The notes beneath the pieces were generated by a model, which saw only the letters and a program-made list of their open reading frames with translations, had not been told where the DNA came from and searched no databases. This document shows, one piece after another, positions 17,049 to 26,843 of a stretch of 57,681 nucleotides of DNA (its first letter is position 1; every line of letters begins with the position of its first letter). The translations under genes and the position numbers were made by a program. This stretch comes from ARS21 sp964615505. GTDB taxonomy: Archaea > Nanobdellota > Nanobdellia > UBA10117 > ARS21. Location of the stretch: NCBI GenBank assembly GCA_964615505.1, contig CAZTOR010000001.1:1-57681 (forward strand). Direction: 5' to 3'.

Positions 17049-18562
17049 AATGGTTGAAAGTGCTTTCTACCGGCAGAGTAATGTTACTATTATCTTTTAT
17101 CCTGATGTCTTTCGTAGCAATTTCTCCTGATCCGTGGGCAAGTGGATTTGAAGTTAAAGGAATTGAAGACGGGTCTAGTGCAAAACTTAATGGTTTAGCT
17201 CAAGGAAATGTAATTTATTCCATTGGCGGTAAATCAATAGATACTCTTGATGAATTATTTATCGAATTAGATTCATATTCTTCGGGAGAAATTGTATCTT
17301 TAGAAACAGATACCGGCCAAGTTAGTTTCGTGAAAGAAGCCGCCAACGGATTTACATTAAAGGAAGTTGGAACTTCAAATTTGAAGAAAGGATTAGACTT
17401 AGTTGGTGGTGTTAGAGTTGTTCTTCGACCCACAGTAGATTTGGCAGAGTCAGAGATTATAGATATGATTGACTTACTTGAGAAGAGATTGAATGTCTTC
17501 GGAGTTAGTGATATGTCTATACGAAATTCAAAGGACTTGGAAGGTACGAATTACATAATAATTGAAATTGCTGGTGCTTCTAAAGAAGAAATTGTTGACT
17601 TAGTTTCCAAACAAGGAAAATTTGAAGCAAAAATTGGAGATGAAGTTGTTTTCCGTGGCGGAAAGGATATCAAAAGCGTTTGTAGGTCTCCTGAGTGTTC
17701 CGGGATTTCTTACCAAAATGGTTGCTATCCTATAGAAAGCGGAGAATGGCAGTGTAGACATCAATTTAGTGTCGGAGTAAGTCAAGAATCTGCAGAAAAA
17801 CATTCAGATATTACTTCAAAACTTAGAATTGAAGGCGGATATTTATCTGAGAAACTGGATCTATACTTAGATGATGAGTTAGTTAGTAGTTTGTTTATTT
17901 CAGAAGGGCTTCAAGGGATTGTTGCAACAACATTTAGCATTTCTGGATCAGCAAATGGTATCACTGAAGAATCAGCAGCCCAGAATGCAATAGCAGATAT
18001 GAAAGAGATGCAAACTTTATTGATTTCAGGTTCATTACCTTATTCTGTTGAAGTAGAAAGAGTAGATGTAATCTCAGCATCACTTGGAGAAAAATTCTTT
18101 GGTGAGGCACTTCTATCAATTGTTCTGGCAATATTCGCAGTCGGAGGAGTTATTTTTGCAAGATATCGAAACTTGAATATCGCACTTCCTATGATATTTA
18201 CAGGATTGAGTGAAGTAGTCATAATACTTGGTTTCGCCGCATTAATTAGGTGGAATTTGGATTTGGCAGCCATTGCAGGAATAATTGCTGCAGTAGGTAC
18301 GGGTGTGGATGATCAAATTGTTATCACTGACGAAGTTATGCGAGGTAAAAATGCTGATGAATCTTGGATTGATAGAATGAAACGGGCCTTCTTCATAATC
18401 TTTGCAGCATATTTCACTATGTTAGTTGCAATGCTACCACTTTGGTTCATTGGTGCAGGTGTTCTTAAGGGATTTGCACTGACTACAATTATCGGAGTAA
18501 CAATTGGAGTATTTATTACTCGACCAGCTTTTGCTAAGATGATTGAGAAATTATTAGAGTGA
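17045..18562 (+). CDS. secD: Protein-export membrane protein SecD with PDZ-like domain, 505 aa
   Basis: The family signatures are GLDLVGGVRVVL (about residue 117), the paired-helix region with AAVGTGVDDQIVITDEVM, and six helices in total. Between the first helix and the P1 domain, residues 33-97 form a PDZ-like module (FEVKGIEDGSSAKLNGLAQG, then NVIYSIGGKSIDTLDEL). A possible disulfide pair lies in the CRSPEC segment of the extracytoplasmic domain. It is co-transcribed with secF. The SpoIIM-family gene follows after 35 bases. Confidence 0.94.
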   Translation: MKWLKVLSTGRVMLLLSFILMSFVAISPDPWASGFEVKGIEDGSSAKLNGLAQGNVIYSIGGKSIDTLDELFIELDSYSSGEIVSLETDTGQVSFVKEAANGFTLKEVGTSNLKKGLDLVGGVRVVLRPTVDLAESEIIDMIDLLEKRLNVFGVSDMSIRNSKDLEGTNYIIIEIAGASKEEIVDLVSKQGKFEAKIGDEVVFRGGKDIKSVCRSPECSGISYQNGCYPIESGEWQCRHQFSVGVSQESAEKHSDITSKLRIEGGYLSEKLDLYLDDELVSSLFISEGLQGIVATTFSISGSANGITEESAAQNAIADMKEMQTLLISGSLPYSVEVERVDVISASLGEKFFGEALLSIVLAIFAVGGVIFARYRNLNIALPMIFTGLSEVVIILGFAALIRWNLDLAAIAGIIAAVGTGVDDQIVITDEVMRGKNADESWIDRMKRAFFIIFAAYFTMLVAMLPLWFIGAGVLKGFALTTIIGVTIGVFITRPAFAKMIEKLLE

Positions 18563-18597
18563 GCAAGATTTTTATTGAAAGACTTCGTTCCTAAGAA

Positions 18598-19446
18598 ATG
18601 GTATTGGAGTCCCTCGGTCGACCGGTTAGACTTGAAAAGAAACCAAGTGAATTATTCTTCTTGACATTTAGTTATTGCGTAATTGCTATTCTTCTTTCGA
18701 TCTGGGTATTTCCCCAATATGCCGGACTAACAATGGTATTCTTTACAGTTATGGCTGCAATTCCAATGATGCTAAAAATGATAATGTTTGAGGAAAGGAA
18801 GCTTCTCGCTAGACCCAAAACTGAACATCATAAAGACACGTTGATGTTTTTTATTTCATTGTTCATGGGGATGGTTTCAGCATATACTTTATTCTTTGTT
18901 CTAATGCCTGAAGAAACAGTGAAATCTTTGTTCAATATTCAATTAGAAACTATATCTGGAGTAAATAATCAAATTGCTGAAATGGTTTCAGGAAATTTCT
19001 TCGGGAAAATATTTCCTATAATCGTTATCAACAATTTGAAAGTTATGATTTTCGCACTTCTTTTCTCATTCATTTATGGATCTGGGGCAATATTTATACT
19101 AACTTGGAATGCATCAGTTATTGCCGTTGCAATTGGATCAGTTATTCGAGAAATAATTGCTAGTGCCGCATTAAGTGTCGGTGCAGTAAGTATTGGTACT
19201 TATTTTACTGCAATTTCTGCGGGAATGGCACGTTACTTAATTCACGGTATACCTGAAATTGGTGCATTTTTCATTGCCGGTTTAGCAGGAGGATTAATTT
19301 CAATAGGGATGCTTAGATATGAACTATTTGATGATAATTTTGGATTGATTATGAAAGATGCTTTATTCCTGACTTTTGTTGCAGTAATATTGATTGTTTT
19401 GTCAGCCGCTATTGAAGTTTCAATTTCTCCGTTAATTTATTCATAG
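18598..19446 (+). CDS. SpoIIM-family (stage II sporulation protein M-like) membrane protein, 282 aa
   Basis: This protein has about seven hydrophobic segments. The core resembles SpoIIM/DUF95 proteins: the NNLKVMIFALLFSF segment, ILTWNASVIA, and HGIPEIGAFFIAGLAGG. In bacteria the family takes part in peptidoglycan remodelling. In archaea without peptidoglycan its role is unknown, and a transport or membrane-organising role has been suggested. It lies 35 bases after secD and 31 bases before the aglB start. Confidence 0.85.
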   Translation: MVLESLGRPVRLEKKPSELFFLTFSYCVIAILLSIWVFPQYAGLTMVFFTVMAAIPMMLKMIMFEERKLLARPKTEHHKDTLMFFISLFMGMVSAYTLFFVLMPEETVKSLFNIQLETISGVNNQIAEMVSGNFFGKIFPIIVINNLKVMIFALLFSFIYGSGAIFILTWNASVIAVAIGSVIREIIASAALSVGAVSIGTYFTAISAGMARYLIHGIPEIGAFFIAGLAGGLISIGMLRYELFDDNFGLIMKDALFLTFVAVILIVLSAAIEVSISPLIYS

Positions 19447-19458
19447 TGTTTTTAAATT
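19447..19458 (+). promoter_or_regulatory. TATA box of the glycan operon
   Basis: gtttttaaattt is centred about 25 bp upstream of the aglB ATG at 19478. It is the likely main promoter of the run of plus-strand glycan genes. Confidence 0.5.
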
Positions 19459-19477
19459 TGATTAACATCATTAATTA

Positions 19478-21955
19478 ATGAGTAAGCAATCCGAATATAT
19501 TGATTTTAGTGAAATTTTAAACTTATTGAAAAAGAGTTACTTGAAAGTTAGAAATTTTAAATATCTTGAACATTCCTTGTTTGGTTTGATTGCAGTTTTA
19601 GCTTTATTTTTGAGGACTAGGAATATATCTCTGTTAAAGGGTAAATATTTAGTTGGTCTTGATCCCTATTATTATTTTAGACAAGCAAAAGAAATTATTA
19701 ATCAAGGATTCTTAACATCACCAGATCTATTTAGGAATCCGCCAATTGGACATGAGCCTTCGCTTGATTTTTTCCCTTATTTTATGGCCTACTGGTCTAA
19801 ATTTCTTAGTTTATTTGGATTGAATCAAGAAATGGCGCATATAATTTACCCTCCTGCCATAATGTTGATTTCATTAATTCCATTTTACTTATTTGTAAAA
19901 AATGTTTTTGGTAAAAAAATTGGTTTAATTTCGGCATTACTTCTTTCCATAATACCAGGATATATTTTTCGAACAGGTTCTGGATTTGCAGATCACGAAT
20001 CGTTAGCAATGTTATTTGTATTTAGTGCACTTTATTTCTTTAGCAGAGGTTTGGATTTTAAATCAAATAAAAAATACGTATATGGAATTGCCGCAGGTTT
20101 ATTCACTTGGTTAATGGCAATGTCTTGGAGCGCATATCCTTTCTTAGTAATTACGATCTCATTATTTTATCTTTTCAAGTTCTTCTTCTCTAAAATAGAT
20201 TTGAGATATTATCTTACGTGGGTATTAACGTTCTCGATATTATTAATTCTATTTGGAAAATTCGATATTAGCAATTACGGTATTCTTATTGCTCTTGCGA
20301 CGCTATTTATTTTAGTTATTAATCGAGTTATTTCTGATTTTGATTTTAAGATGCCTAATCAAGTATCTTCTGTAATTATTGCAATTTTTGTAGGTATTAC
20401 TATTAATTATATTTTCAAAATTATTGATTTGACATCTTTAGTCTTTAATTTACTGAATGCAGGAGGTTCATCAAAAGTAGATTTCACTACTTCCGAAGTC
20501 AGTCGAGCTTTTGTTATGAGCGGGAATAGTTATTTTTCCAATTACGGTTATCTAATTTTTATTTCCATATTAGGCCTATTCTTACTTTCTTCAGTAATAT
20601 TTGGTAAATTAAAAAAGAGTAATAGGCTGATATTGACAAGTCTCACTGTAGGTTCGGTGACCTTGGTTATGTTAGGTAACTGGAGTTATTCAATTAGTAT
20701 AATGCAGGATTTATATCTACAATTCTTAGCATCAGTTGGAATTATATTCATACTCTATTATTCTTACTTATATCAATCTAATCAAATCGAAAAAGTTCAG
20801 AATCTGGCAAATCCTAAACTTTTGTTGATATTATCGCTATTTATAACATCTGGCCTTCTTGCAAGAACGGCTACTCGATTTTTGTTTCTTTTTGGGCCTG
20901 CCGTAGTAATATTGGCAGCATATGCATTAAATGAACTCTATATTCACTCTAAAAAATTGAAGTTTGGACCAATTGTAGCAATAATTGTATTTGCAATATT
21001 ATCTTTTAATCTTGCAGAAATTAGTTATAATCAAAATAGTAGAACTGGCTCAGGTCTTCCTGGTCAATGGGAGAGTTCGATGATGTTTCTAGATTCTAGT
21101 ACTTCTGAAGATTCAATAATTGCTCATTGGTGGGACTACGGTTATTGGACACAATCTGTCGGAAATAGGGCATCGGTACAAGACGGAGGTAAACCAGGCG
21201 GAGGGTTTATGATATATACTCTTGCGCGTTATGGTATGACTCATACTGATCCAGTTGAATCATTAGAGTACTTTAAGGCTCACGGTACAACTCATTTATT
21301 ATACTCTTCAGAAGAAATTGGTAAGTATGGTGCCTTTTCATATCTTGGTTCAGATAAAAATGATGATCGTAAGTCAATGATCGGTATGTTTGGTCTTTCA
21401 GCGATTAACGAAGTTAGATCAGGGAATAAATTAACTTATCAAGGCAATTGGCAACTAGATGATACGTTAATTGATGGTAAAAAAATAATTCTTCCAGGAC
21501 AAGGATATATTTCAGAAATAAATGTTTATGTGGATGACGTTGGAGTTTATGCTCCTGCTACTGTAAAGATTATTGCATCAAATTATGTTAATGAATTTGA
21601 AATTGGATGTATATATTTACATGACACAAAATTCATATTTGAAGAAAATGAATTAAATTCATGTGTAAAGGTAATTCCGAATAGTAACGGCGGAAATAGG
21701 AACGATTTGGGCGGTGCATTATACTTATCTGAAAAAGTTAAGGACGGTCTATTTGCAAAACTCTATATTCATTCTGAACAAATTGAAGGGTATTCTCAAA
21801 TATATTATGATAATATTCCGCTATCTTTCTTTAAAGGTAGGTTGATGGGACCAATAAAGATCTGGAAACTTGATTATCCGAATAACTTAAATAATGTTGA
21901 TAGATTTTTAGATGAGGCTAAATTGCCCGAATTTAAAGAAAATTATATCTTATGA
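19478..21955 (+). CDS. aglB: Oligosaccharyltransferase AglB (STT3 family), 825 aa
   Basis: AglB transfers a lipid-linked glycan to Asn in N-x-S/T of exported proteins. The N-terminal two-thirds is polytopic membrane, with the catalytic LVGLDPYYYFRQA loop near residue 60 and the DHES segment near residue 170. The hallmark WWDYG lies at residues 551-555, followed by a soluble C-terminal domain. It leads an operon of sugar-nucleotide and glycosyltransferase genes and overlaps the next gene by four bases. The pilus proteins at 3.5-13.2 kb carry many sequons and are likely substrates. Confidence 0.95.
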   Translation: MSKQSEYIDFSEILNLLKKSYLKVRNFKYLEHSLFGLIAVLALFLRTRNISLLKGKYLVGLDPYYYFRQAKEIINQGFLTSPDLFRNPPIGHEPSLDFFPYFMAYWSKFLSLFGLNQEMAHIIYPPAIMLISLIPFYLFVKNVFGKKIGLISALLLSIIPGYIFRTGSGFADHESLAMLFVFSALYFFSRGLDFKSNKKYVYGIAAGLFTWLMAMSWSAYPFLVITISLFYLFKFFFSKIDLRYYLTWVLTFSILLILFGKFDISNYGILIALATLFILVINRVISDFDFKMPNQVSSVIIAIFVGITINYIFKIIDLTSLVFNLLNAGGSSKVDFTTSEVSRAFVMSGNSYFSNYGYLIFISILGLFLLSSVIFGKLKKSNRLILTSLTVGSVTLVMLGNWSYSISIMQDLYLQFLASVGIIFILYYSYLYQSNQIEKVQNLANPKLLLILSLFITSGLLARTATRFLFLFGPAVVILAAYALNELYIHSKKLKFGPIVAIIVFAILSFNLAEISYNQNSRTGSGLPGQWESSMMFLDSSTSEDSIIAHWWDYGYWTQSVGNRASVQDGGKPGGGFMIYTLARYGMTHTDPVESLEYFKAHGTTHLLYSSEEIGKYGAFSYLGSDKNDDRKSMIGMFGLSAINEVRSGNKLTYQGNWQLDDTLIDGKKIILPGQGYISEINVYVDDVGVYAPATVKIIASNYVNEFEIGCIYLHDTKFIFEENELNSCVKVIPNSNGGNRNDLGGALYLSEKVKDGLFAKLYIHSEQIEGYSQIYYDNIPLSFFKGRLMGPIKIWKLDYPNNLNNVDRFLDEAKLPEFKENYIL

Positions 21956-22629
21956 AAACAACAATTGTGATCCCTGCATTTAATGAGGGAAAGAGAATTG
22001 GTAAAGTTCTTTCTAAGTTGGATAAGTACTCTTACAAAATAATTGTAATTAATGACGGTTCATCAGATGATACAGAAAATGTTGTTAAACAATTTAAACG
22101 AGTTAAGTTAATCAACCATAAAAATAATTCTGGGCAAGGTGCAGCATTAAGAACAGGGATTCGTGCAGCGCTAAAAGATAAATCAGATATTATTGTTACT
22201 TTTGATGCAGACGGTCAACATAAAGCAAGCGATATAAAGAAATTTATTACTAAAATTAATGAAGGTTATGAAGTAGTATTGGGTTCTCGTTTTATTAAAA
22301 AAACAAAACTGCCGCTAAAGCGTAAATTTTTGTTGAAAGGCAGTATCCTTGTTGAACGTTTGTTTATTGGCATTAAACTTACTGATGCACATAATGGTTT
22401 TAGAGCTTTTTCTTCTAAAGCTGCACGCAGAATAAAGATTAAAGAAAATGGGATGGCTCATGCATCTGAAATAGTATATAGAATTAAAGAAAACAAGCTT
22501 AAGTATGCTGAAATTCCTATCAGCATTAAATATACTCGTGATACTCTTTCAAAGGGCGGGAACACCGTACCTCGAGCAATGAAAATACTATATAAACTAA
22601 TAAAATTAAGATTTCGTGTTCAAACATAA
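21952..22629 (+). CDS. Family 2 glycosyltransferase (dolichyl-phosphate sugar synthase-like), 225 aa
   Basis: The GT-A fold is clear: VIPAFNEGKRI at the start, VINDGSSDDT, FDADGQH as the metal-binding D-x-D region, and LTDAHNGFRAFS. The protein has no membrane helices. This subgroup typically moves a sugar from a nucleotide donor to dolichyl or undecaprenyl phosphate. Position directly after aglB suggests that it makes a lipid-linked monosaccharide for the N-glycan. The donor sugar cannot be read from the sequence. Confidence 0.9.
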   Translation: MKTTIVIPAFNEGKRIGKVLSKLDKYSYKIIVINDGSSDDTENVVKQFKRVKLINHKNNSGQGAALRTGIRAALKDKSDIIVTFDADGQHKASDIKKFITKINEGYEVVLGSRFIKKTKLPLKRKFLLKGSILVERLFIGIKLTDAHNGFRAFSSKAARRIKIKENGMAHASEIVYRIKENKLKYAEIPISIKYTRDTLSKGGNTVPRAMKILYKLIKLRFRVQT

Positions 22630-22647
22630 TACATATAAATTGAATCT

Positions 22648-22655
22648 GAAAGGAG
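22648..22655 (+). promoter_or_regulatory. Ribosome binding site before gmhA
   Basis: gaaaggag lies six bases before the ATG at 22662. A clear Shine-Dalgarno site is unusual in this mostly leaderless or overlapping gene set and marks gmhA as internal to a longer transcript. An A/T stretch 15 bp further upstream could be a secondary promoter. Confidence 0.55.
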
Positions 22656-22661
22656 TTTTTA

Positions 22662-23240
22662 ATGGATATTGATAAAATAATCAAACAAAGCATTGATGTT
22701 AAGACTAGTTTGTTAGATGCGGACTTTATCTCAGAATTAGAGAAGGTTGGACAAGTATGTGTCGATGTATTGAAAAAAGGGAATAAAATACTTGCTGCAG
22801 GTAATGGCGGAAGTTCATCCCAAGCAAGCCACTTTATTGGAGAATTGCTTGGTAGATTTGAATTGGATAGATCTGCACTTCCCGGAGTTTGCCTATCTTC
22901 TGATTTAACTAACTTAACTGCAATTTCAAATGATTATGGTTATGACCACGTTTTCTCTAAACAAGTAGAAGGACTTGGAAAAGAGGGCGATATTTTTGTC
23001 GGTCTAACTACTTCAGGAAATTCTGAAAATATTATTAGAGCTTTAGAAAAAGCGAAAAAAAATGGACTACAAACCATTGTTTTGAATGGTAGAGATGGAG
23101 GCATCCTGAAAAATTCAGACTTAGTTGATTTCAATCTTATTGTAAAGGATGAAAATACTGCCAGAATTCAGGAAAGCCATATCTTGATAATTCATATTAT
23201 TTGTAAATATATTGAAGATGGATTATTCAAAAATTCTTGA
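22662..23240 (+). CDS. gmhA: Phosphoheptose isomerase-like SIS protein (GmhA), 192 aa
   Basis: GmhA converts sedoheptulose 7-phosphate to D-glycero-D-manno-heptose 7-phosphate. The sequence shows AGNGGSSSQASHFIGELLGRF, close to the GmhA substrate loop, and the SIS motif LTTSGNSENIIRAL. The length matches GmhA. The next gene is a heptose-phosphate kinase, which supports GmhA over other SIS isomerases. The 3' end overlaps the kinase gene by 23 bases from its ATG. Confidence 0.86.
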   Translation: MDIDKIIKQSIDVKTSLLDADFISELEKVGQVCVDVLKKGNKILAAGNGGSSSQASHFIGELLGRFELDRSALPGVCLSSDLTNLTAISNDYGYDHVFSKQVEGLGKEGDIFVGLTTSGNSENIIRALEKAKKNGLQTIVLNGRDGGILKNSDLVDFNLIVKDENTARIQESHILIIHIICKYIEDGLFKNS

Positions 23241-24186
23241 TTTTGTTAAGAATAATAGTTTCAGCGAAAGGAATATTTTAGTAATTGGAGACATAATGCT
23301 TGATGAATTCTGTTATGGTTTTGCAAATAGAATTAGTCCTGAGGCACCTGTTCCTGTTTTTGAACCAAATAATTCAAAATATATGTTGGGTGGTGCAGGG
23401 AATTCAGCATTGAATCTTAAGACTCTCGGATCAAATGTTGAAATAATTGGGATAATTGGTGAAGATGATAGTGCTGATAAAATTAGTGAACTATTGCGTA
23501 ATTTTAAAATAAAAAACCGGTTGATATCGGATAAATTTTCTACTACTCACAAAAAAAGATTTGTTGCATCAAATACTCACTTATTAAGAAAAGATGTTGA
23601 AAAAATTAGGGATATTAACGGTAGTGAAACAGAAAAAAAGATAATCAATGTAATTGATTCAATTCAGAATATTGATGCTATAATAATATCGGATTATGCA
23701 AAAGGCGTGATAACCAAAGACATCGTTGATCAATTGAAAAATAAAGGTGTGCCGATTTATGTTGATTCTAAACCTGAAAGATATGATTTATTCGACGAAG
23801 TATATTTATTAAAACCGAATTTGCGACAGGCCATGATGGCATTAGGAATTCGGAGAGATGAATTAAGAGTTGAAGAAATTGCATTAAATCTATCTAAGAA
23901 ATATAATTCAAATATTTTTCTTACGCTAGGTGACCAAGGTTCACTAATACATGAATTGGACTCTGAAAAAAGTAATTTGATTCAAATATTTGATAAGAAA
24001 AAATTGAAAGATGTTAGTGGTGCAGGAGATACTGCATTATCTGCCTTTGTATTAGCTAGTCTAGAAAAAGATTTAGTTTTCTCTGCAGAATTTGCGAATA
24101 TATGTTCAGGAATGGTTGTATCAAAATCCGGTACTTCGAGTACCTCTTTAGATGAAATAGAGGTTGAACTAACTAATGGAAAATAA
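23218..24186 (+). CDS. hldA: Heptose 7-phosphate kinase (HldA, PfkB family), 322 aa
   Basis: This is homologous to the N-terminal half of bacterial HldE/RfaE, which phosphorylates D-glycero-D-manno-heptose 7-phosphate at C1. Signatures are ILVIGDIMLDEFCYG, RISPEAPVPVF, MLGGAGNSALNLKTLG and the PfkB motif DVSGAGDTALSAF with the catalytic Asp. The adenylyltransferase half is a separate gene (25252). An in-frame TTG lies six bases upstream of the chosen ATG. It overlaps gmhA and the GT9 gene, so the three are translationally coupled. Confidence 0.9.
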   Translation: MDYSKILDFVKNNSFSERNILVIGDIMLDEFCYGFANRISPEAPVPVFEPNNSKYMLGGAGNSALNLKTLGSNVEIIGIIGEDDSADKISELLRNFKIKNRLISDKFSTTHKKRFVASNTHLLRKDVEKIRDINGSETEKKIINVIDSIQNIDAIIISDYAKGVITKDIVDQLKNKGVPIYVDSKPERYDLFDEVYLLKPNLRQAMMALGIRRDELRVEEIALNLSKKYNSNIFLTLGDQGSLIHELDSEKSNLIQIFDKKKLKDVSGAGDTALSAFVLASLEKDLVFSAEFANICSGMVVSKSGTSSTSLDEIEVELTNGK

Positions 24187-25264
24187 AAAGATAATTGATG
24201 AAATAATTGGTAAATTTAATTTTGTACTTAATTTGATTCCAGTTAAGGATTTTCCTAGAGGTAAAAGAGTCATAATCATAAGACTTTGGTCAATGGGTGA
24301 GAGTATACTAACCTTGCCTTTAATGTCTCAGCTCAAGAAGAGAGGATATAAAATAGACGTATTATGTAGCAAATTTAATAAAGACATATTCTACGGTCAA
24401 TCTTTCATAAACAAATTGGAAATACTTGAATTAAATCCTTTTAAAGATTTTAGAAAAATTTTGAATTTGAGGAATCGTTATGATATTGTTATTGATACTG
24501 AGCCTTTTGTAAATATATCTTTGTGGATATCCAAATTTATCGGGAGTTACTCTATTGGATTTAATACTTGTTTACGTAAAAAATTATGGGATGCAAATAT
24601 AATTTATAATGATAAGCAACACGTTGTTTTGACTTTCCTTGATTTAATGAAACCAATTGTAAATTCTTTGGTTCCGAAAAAGTTGGTGAAACTTAAATAT
24701 AACTTAATATCTGAAAAGAAAATTAGAGGTTTATTTAGAAGTATTGGTAATAAGAAAAAAATAGTTATACATGGTGGTGTTGGTTCAACTAATAAAAATA
24801 GGTGTTGGTCACCATTCAATTTTTCAAAAGTTATGAAAAAATTGGATCGTAAGGATGTTTGTTTCATTTTAACAGGATATTCTAATTCAGAGATCGAAAA
24901 TGATAGATTAATACTTAAAAATGCGGATTTAAAAAATGCGAAGGCAATAATAACTGAAGGTAAATTAAAAAATAAAGATTTATTTTGTTTGATTTCTAAA
25001 TCAAACTTAGTTATTTCAAATGATACTGGTCCTATGCATGTTGGTGCCGCTCAAGGAACACCAACAATTGGTCTATTTGGACCCAATACGCCTGTTAGAT
25101 TTGGACCATATGGTTCAAATAATTATTCGATATATAAGGTAAAGAGTAAGCCTTTGATTAATGTTCATTTAAAAGAGTTTAAAGAAGATGGAGGTCAAAG
25201 AATAAATCGTATTAGTCCGACAGAAGTGGTGCGTTTAGCTAAAAAAATATTATGGGTAAAATAA
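24176..25264 (+). CDS. Family 9 glycosyltransferase (heptosyltransferase-like), 362 aa
   Basis: It resembles bacterial ADP-heptose:LPS heptosyltransferases. It has an N-terminal Rossmann domain (IIRLWSMGESILTLPLMSQL) and a C-terminal donor domain with VIHGGVGSTNKNRCW and SNDTGPMHVGAAQGTPTIGLFGP, the GT9 signature. There are no membrane segments. It sits between the two halves of the HldE pathway, which fits use of ADP-heptose as donor. The acceptor is probably the archaeal lipid-linked glycan, not lipid A. It overlaps genes on both sides. Confidence 0.88.
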   Translation: MENKKIIDEIIGKFNFVLNLIPVKDFPRGKRVIIIRLWSMGESILTLPLMSQLKKRGYKIDVLCSKFNKDIFYGQSFINKLEILELNPFKDFRKILNLRNRYDIVIDTEPFVNISLWISKFIGSYSIGFNTCLRKKLWDANIIYNDKQHVVLTFLDLMKPIVNSLVPKKLVKLKYNLISEKKIRGLFRSIGNKKKIVIHGGVGSTNKNRCWSPFNFSKVMKKLDRKDVCFILTGYSNSEIENDRLILKNADLKNAKAIITEGKLKNKDLFCLISKSNLVISNDTGPMHVGAAQGTPTIGLFGPNTPVRFGPYGSNNYSIYKVKSKPLINVHLKEFKEDGGQRINRISPTEVVRLAKKILWVK

Positions 25265-25713
25265 TTGATATATCTAATCTAGAAGAACTTGTGAAGAAAT
25301 TGAGAACTAAATCGAGAAAAATTGTGACTACTAATGGTGCATTTGATATGTTGCACGTAGGTCATTTAGCAAATTTAGAATTTGCAAAAAATCAGGGAGA
25401 TGTATTAATTGTTGGTTTAAATTCTGATTCATCAATTAAAAAATATAAATCCAAAGATAGACCTATAGTAAATGAGAAAAATCGTGTTAAATTAATTGCA
25501 GCATTATCTTGTGTAGATTATGCTTTTATTTTTGAAGATGAAACTCCTTTGAATTGGTTAAATATAATTAAACCGGATATTCATGTTAAGGGGAACGAAT
25601 ATTTGAATAATCTTTTGGAGCAGGAAACTGTTGAGCGATACGGAGGGAAAATATTATTTAGCGGAGATAAAATTGAATCGACGACTAATTTAATTTCTGA
25701 ATTAGAAAAATGA
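25252..25713 (+). CDS. hldC: Heptose 1-phosphate adenylyltransferase (HldC), 153 aa
   Basis: This matches the C-terminal half of HldE/RfaE, which makes ADP-heptose from heptose 1-phosphate and ATP. TTNGAFDMLHVGHLANLEFA holds the nucleotidyltransferase H-x-G-H motif. VGLNSDSSIKKYKS, AALSCVDYAFIFEDETP and VKGNEY also match the family. The length is right for a stand-alone domain. It overlaps the GT9 gene by 13 bases and the next GT4 gene by four. The pathway phosphatase (GmhB) and epimerase (HldD) are not in this window. Confidence 0.92.
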   Translation: MGKIIDISNLEELVKKLRTKSRKIVTTNGAFDMLHVGHLANLEFAKNQGDVLIVGLNSDSSIKKYKSKDRPIVNEKNRVKLIAALSCVDYAFIFEDETPLNWLNIIKPDIHVKGNEYLNNLLEQETVERYGGKILFSGDKIESTTNLISELEK

Positions 25714-26843
25714 AAATCTGTATGATGATTGATGCGTGGAAACCACAGTGGGGTGGTGGTCAAATACATACGTTTGATTTATCTAGAACACTGGAAGAGC
25801 AAGGACATACTGTTGATCTATTTACTATGAATCTAGACGGTAAACCTACTATTTCTAAAGATACGGGTTTCAGAGTAATACGTGTCGGTAAACCGAAAGT
25901 TAAATTTAATGTAATTAATCGATTAAAATGGTGTATTCAAGTTTGTAGCGCAATTTATAGAATGAATAAGTTTGAAAAATATGATCTAATTCATGCGCAT
26001 GCGAATCTTTCCGGATTACCTGGAAAGATTATGAGTAAATACTTAGGAATTCCGATAGTTTATACGGTACACGGTAGCGGAATAAAATCAATTTTTCAGA
26101 TGTATGGATTAAATCCGTTTTCACTAGCATTAGGTCTCTTTGAAAGATTTTTACAAACAGCAATTATTTATGATACTGAAATTAGCGTAGATAGTAATTT
26201 TTTCAAGATGAGAAATTTGAATAAGAGAGTAAAGGTTATTCATAGTGCAATTGATGTCAATAAGTTTAAAGGTGTTAAGGATAAAAAAGGTAAAACTTTC
26301 AGATTCTTATTTGTTGGTAGATTGCATCCTCAAAAAGGTGTTTCAATTTTACTTGAATCATTGAGTAAAATTAAAAATGAATTAAATGGTGTTGAATTTG
26401 TTATTGTGGGCGGTGGTCCTGATGAAGTTAAATTGAAGTCTGAATCAAAAAAATTGGGTTTAAATAAATTTGTTAAGTTTACTGGTCGAATTTCAGATAA
26501 TAAATTGAAAAATTATTATTCTTCTTCGGATTGTTTCATATTACCGTCTTTATTTGAAGGACTGCCTTTAACACTATTAGAAGCTTGGTCTGCAAAATTG
26601 CCAGTTTTAGTAACAGATGTAGGCGAGCATAAATTATTAATCTCTCAAGGTAAAGAAGGTTTTGTTATTGAACCCAATAATATTGATGAATTGAGTGATA
26701 CTATTATTAAAGTAGCGAATATGAAAAAAAGTAATTTGAAAAAGATGGGTATGAATGGATATAAAAAAGTGAATAAAAATCATACGCTCAAAGTAATGGT
26801 AAATAAAGTACTAAGGGTTTACAAAGAGGTGTTAATAAAATGA
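25710..26843 (+). CDS. Family 4 glycosyltransferase, 377 aa
   Basis: This is a GT-B fold retaining glycosyltransferase. The N-terminal domain begins KICMMIDAWKPQWGGGQIHTFDLS. The C-terminal donor domain has FVGRLHPQKGVSILLESL and LPSLFEGLPLTLLEAWSAKLPVLVTDVGE, containing the E-x7-E motif. No membrane segment is visible. ATGA overlaps with hldC and with the methyltransferase place it in the glycan operon. The sugar transferred is unknown. Confidence 0.92.
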   Translation: MKICMMIDAWKPQWGGGQIHTFDLSRTLEEQGHTVDLFTMNLDGKPTISKDTGFRVIRVGKPKVKFNVINRLKWCIQVCSAIYRMNKFEKYDLIHAHANLSGLPGKIMSKYLGIPIVYTVHGSGIKSIFQMYGLNPFSLALGLFERFLQTAIIYDTEISVDSNFFKMRNLNKRVKVIHSAIDVNKFKGVKDKKGKTFRFLFVGRLHPQKGVSILLESLSKIKNELNGVEFVIVGGGPDEVKLKSESKKLGLNKFVKFTGRISDNKLKNYYSSSDCFILPSLFEGLPLTLLEAWSAKLPVLVTDVGEHKLLISQGKEGFVIEPNNIDELSDTIIKVANMKKSNLKKMGMNGYKKVNKNHTLKVMVNKVLRVYKEVLIK

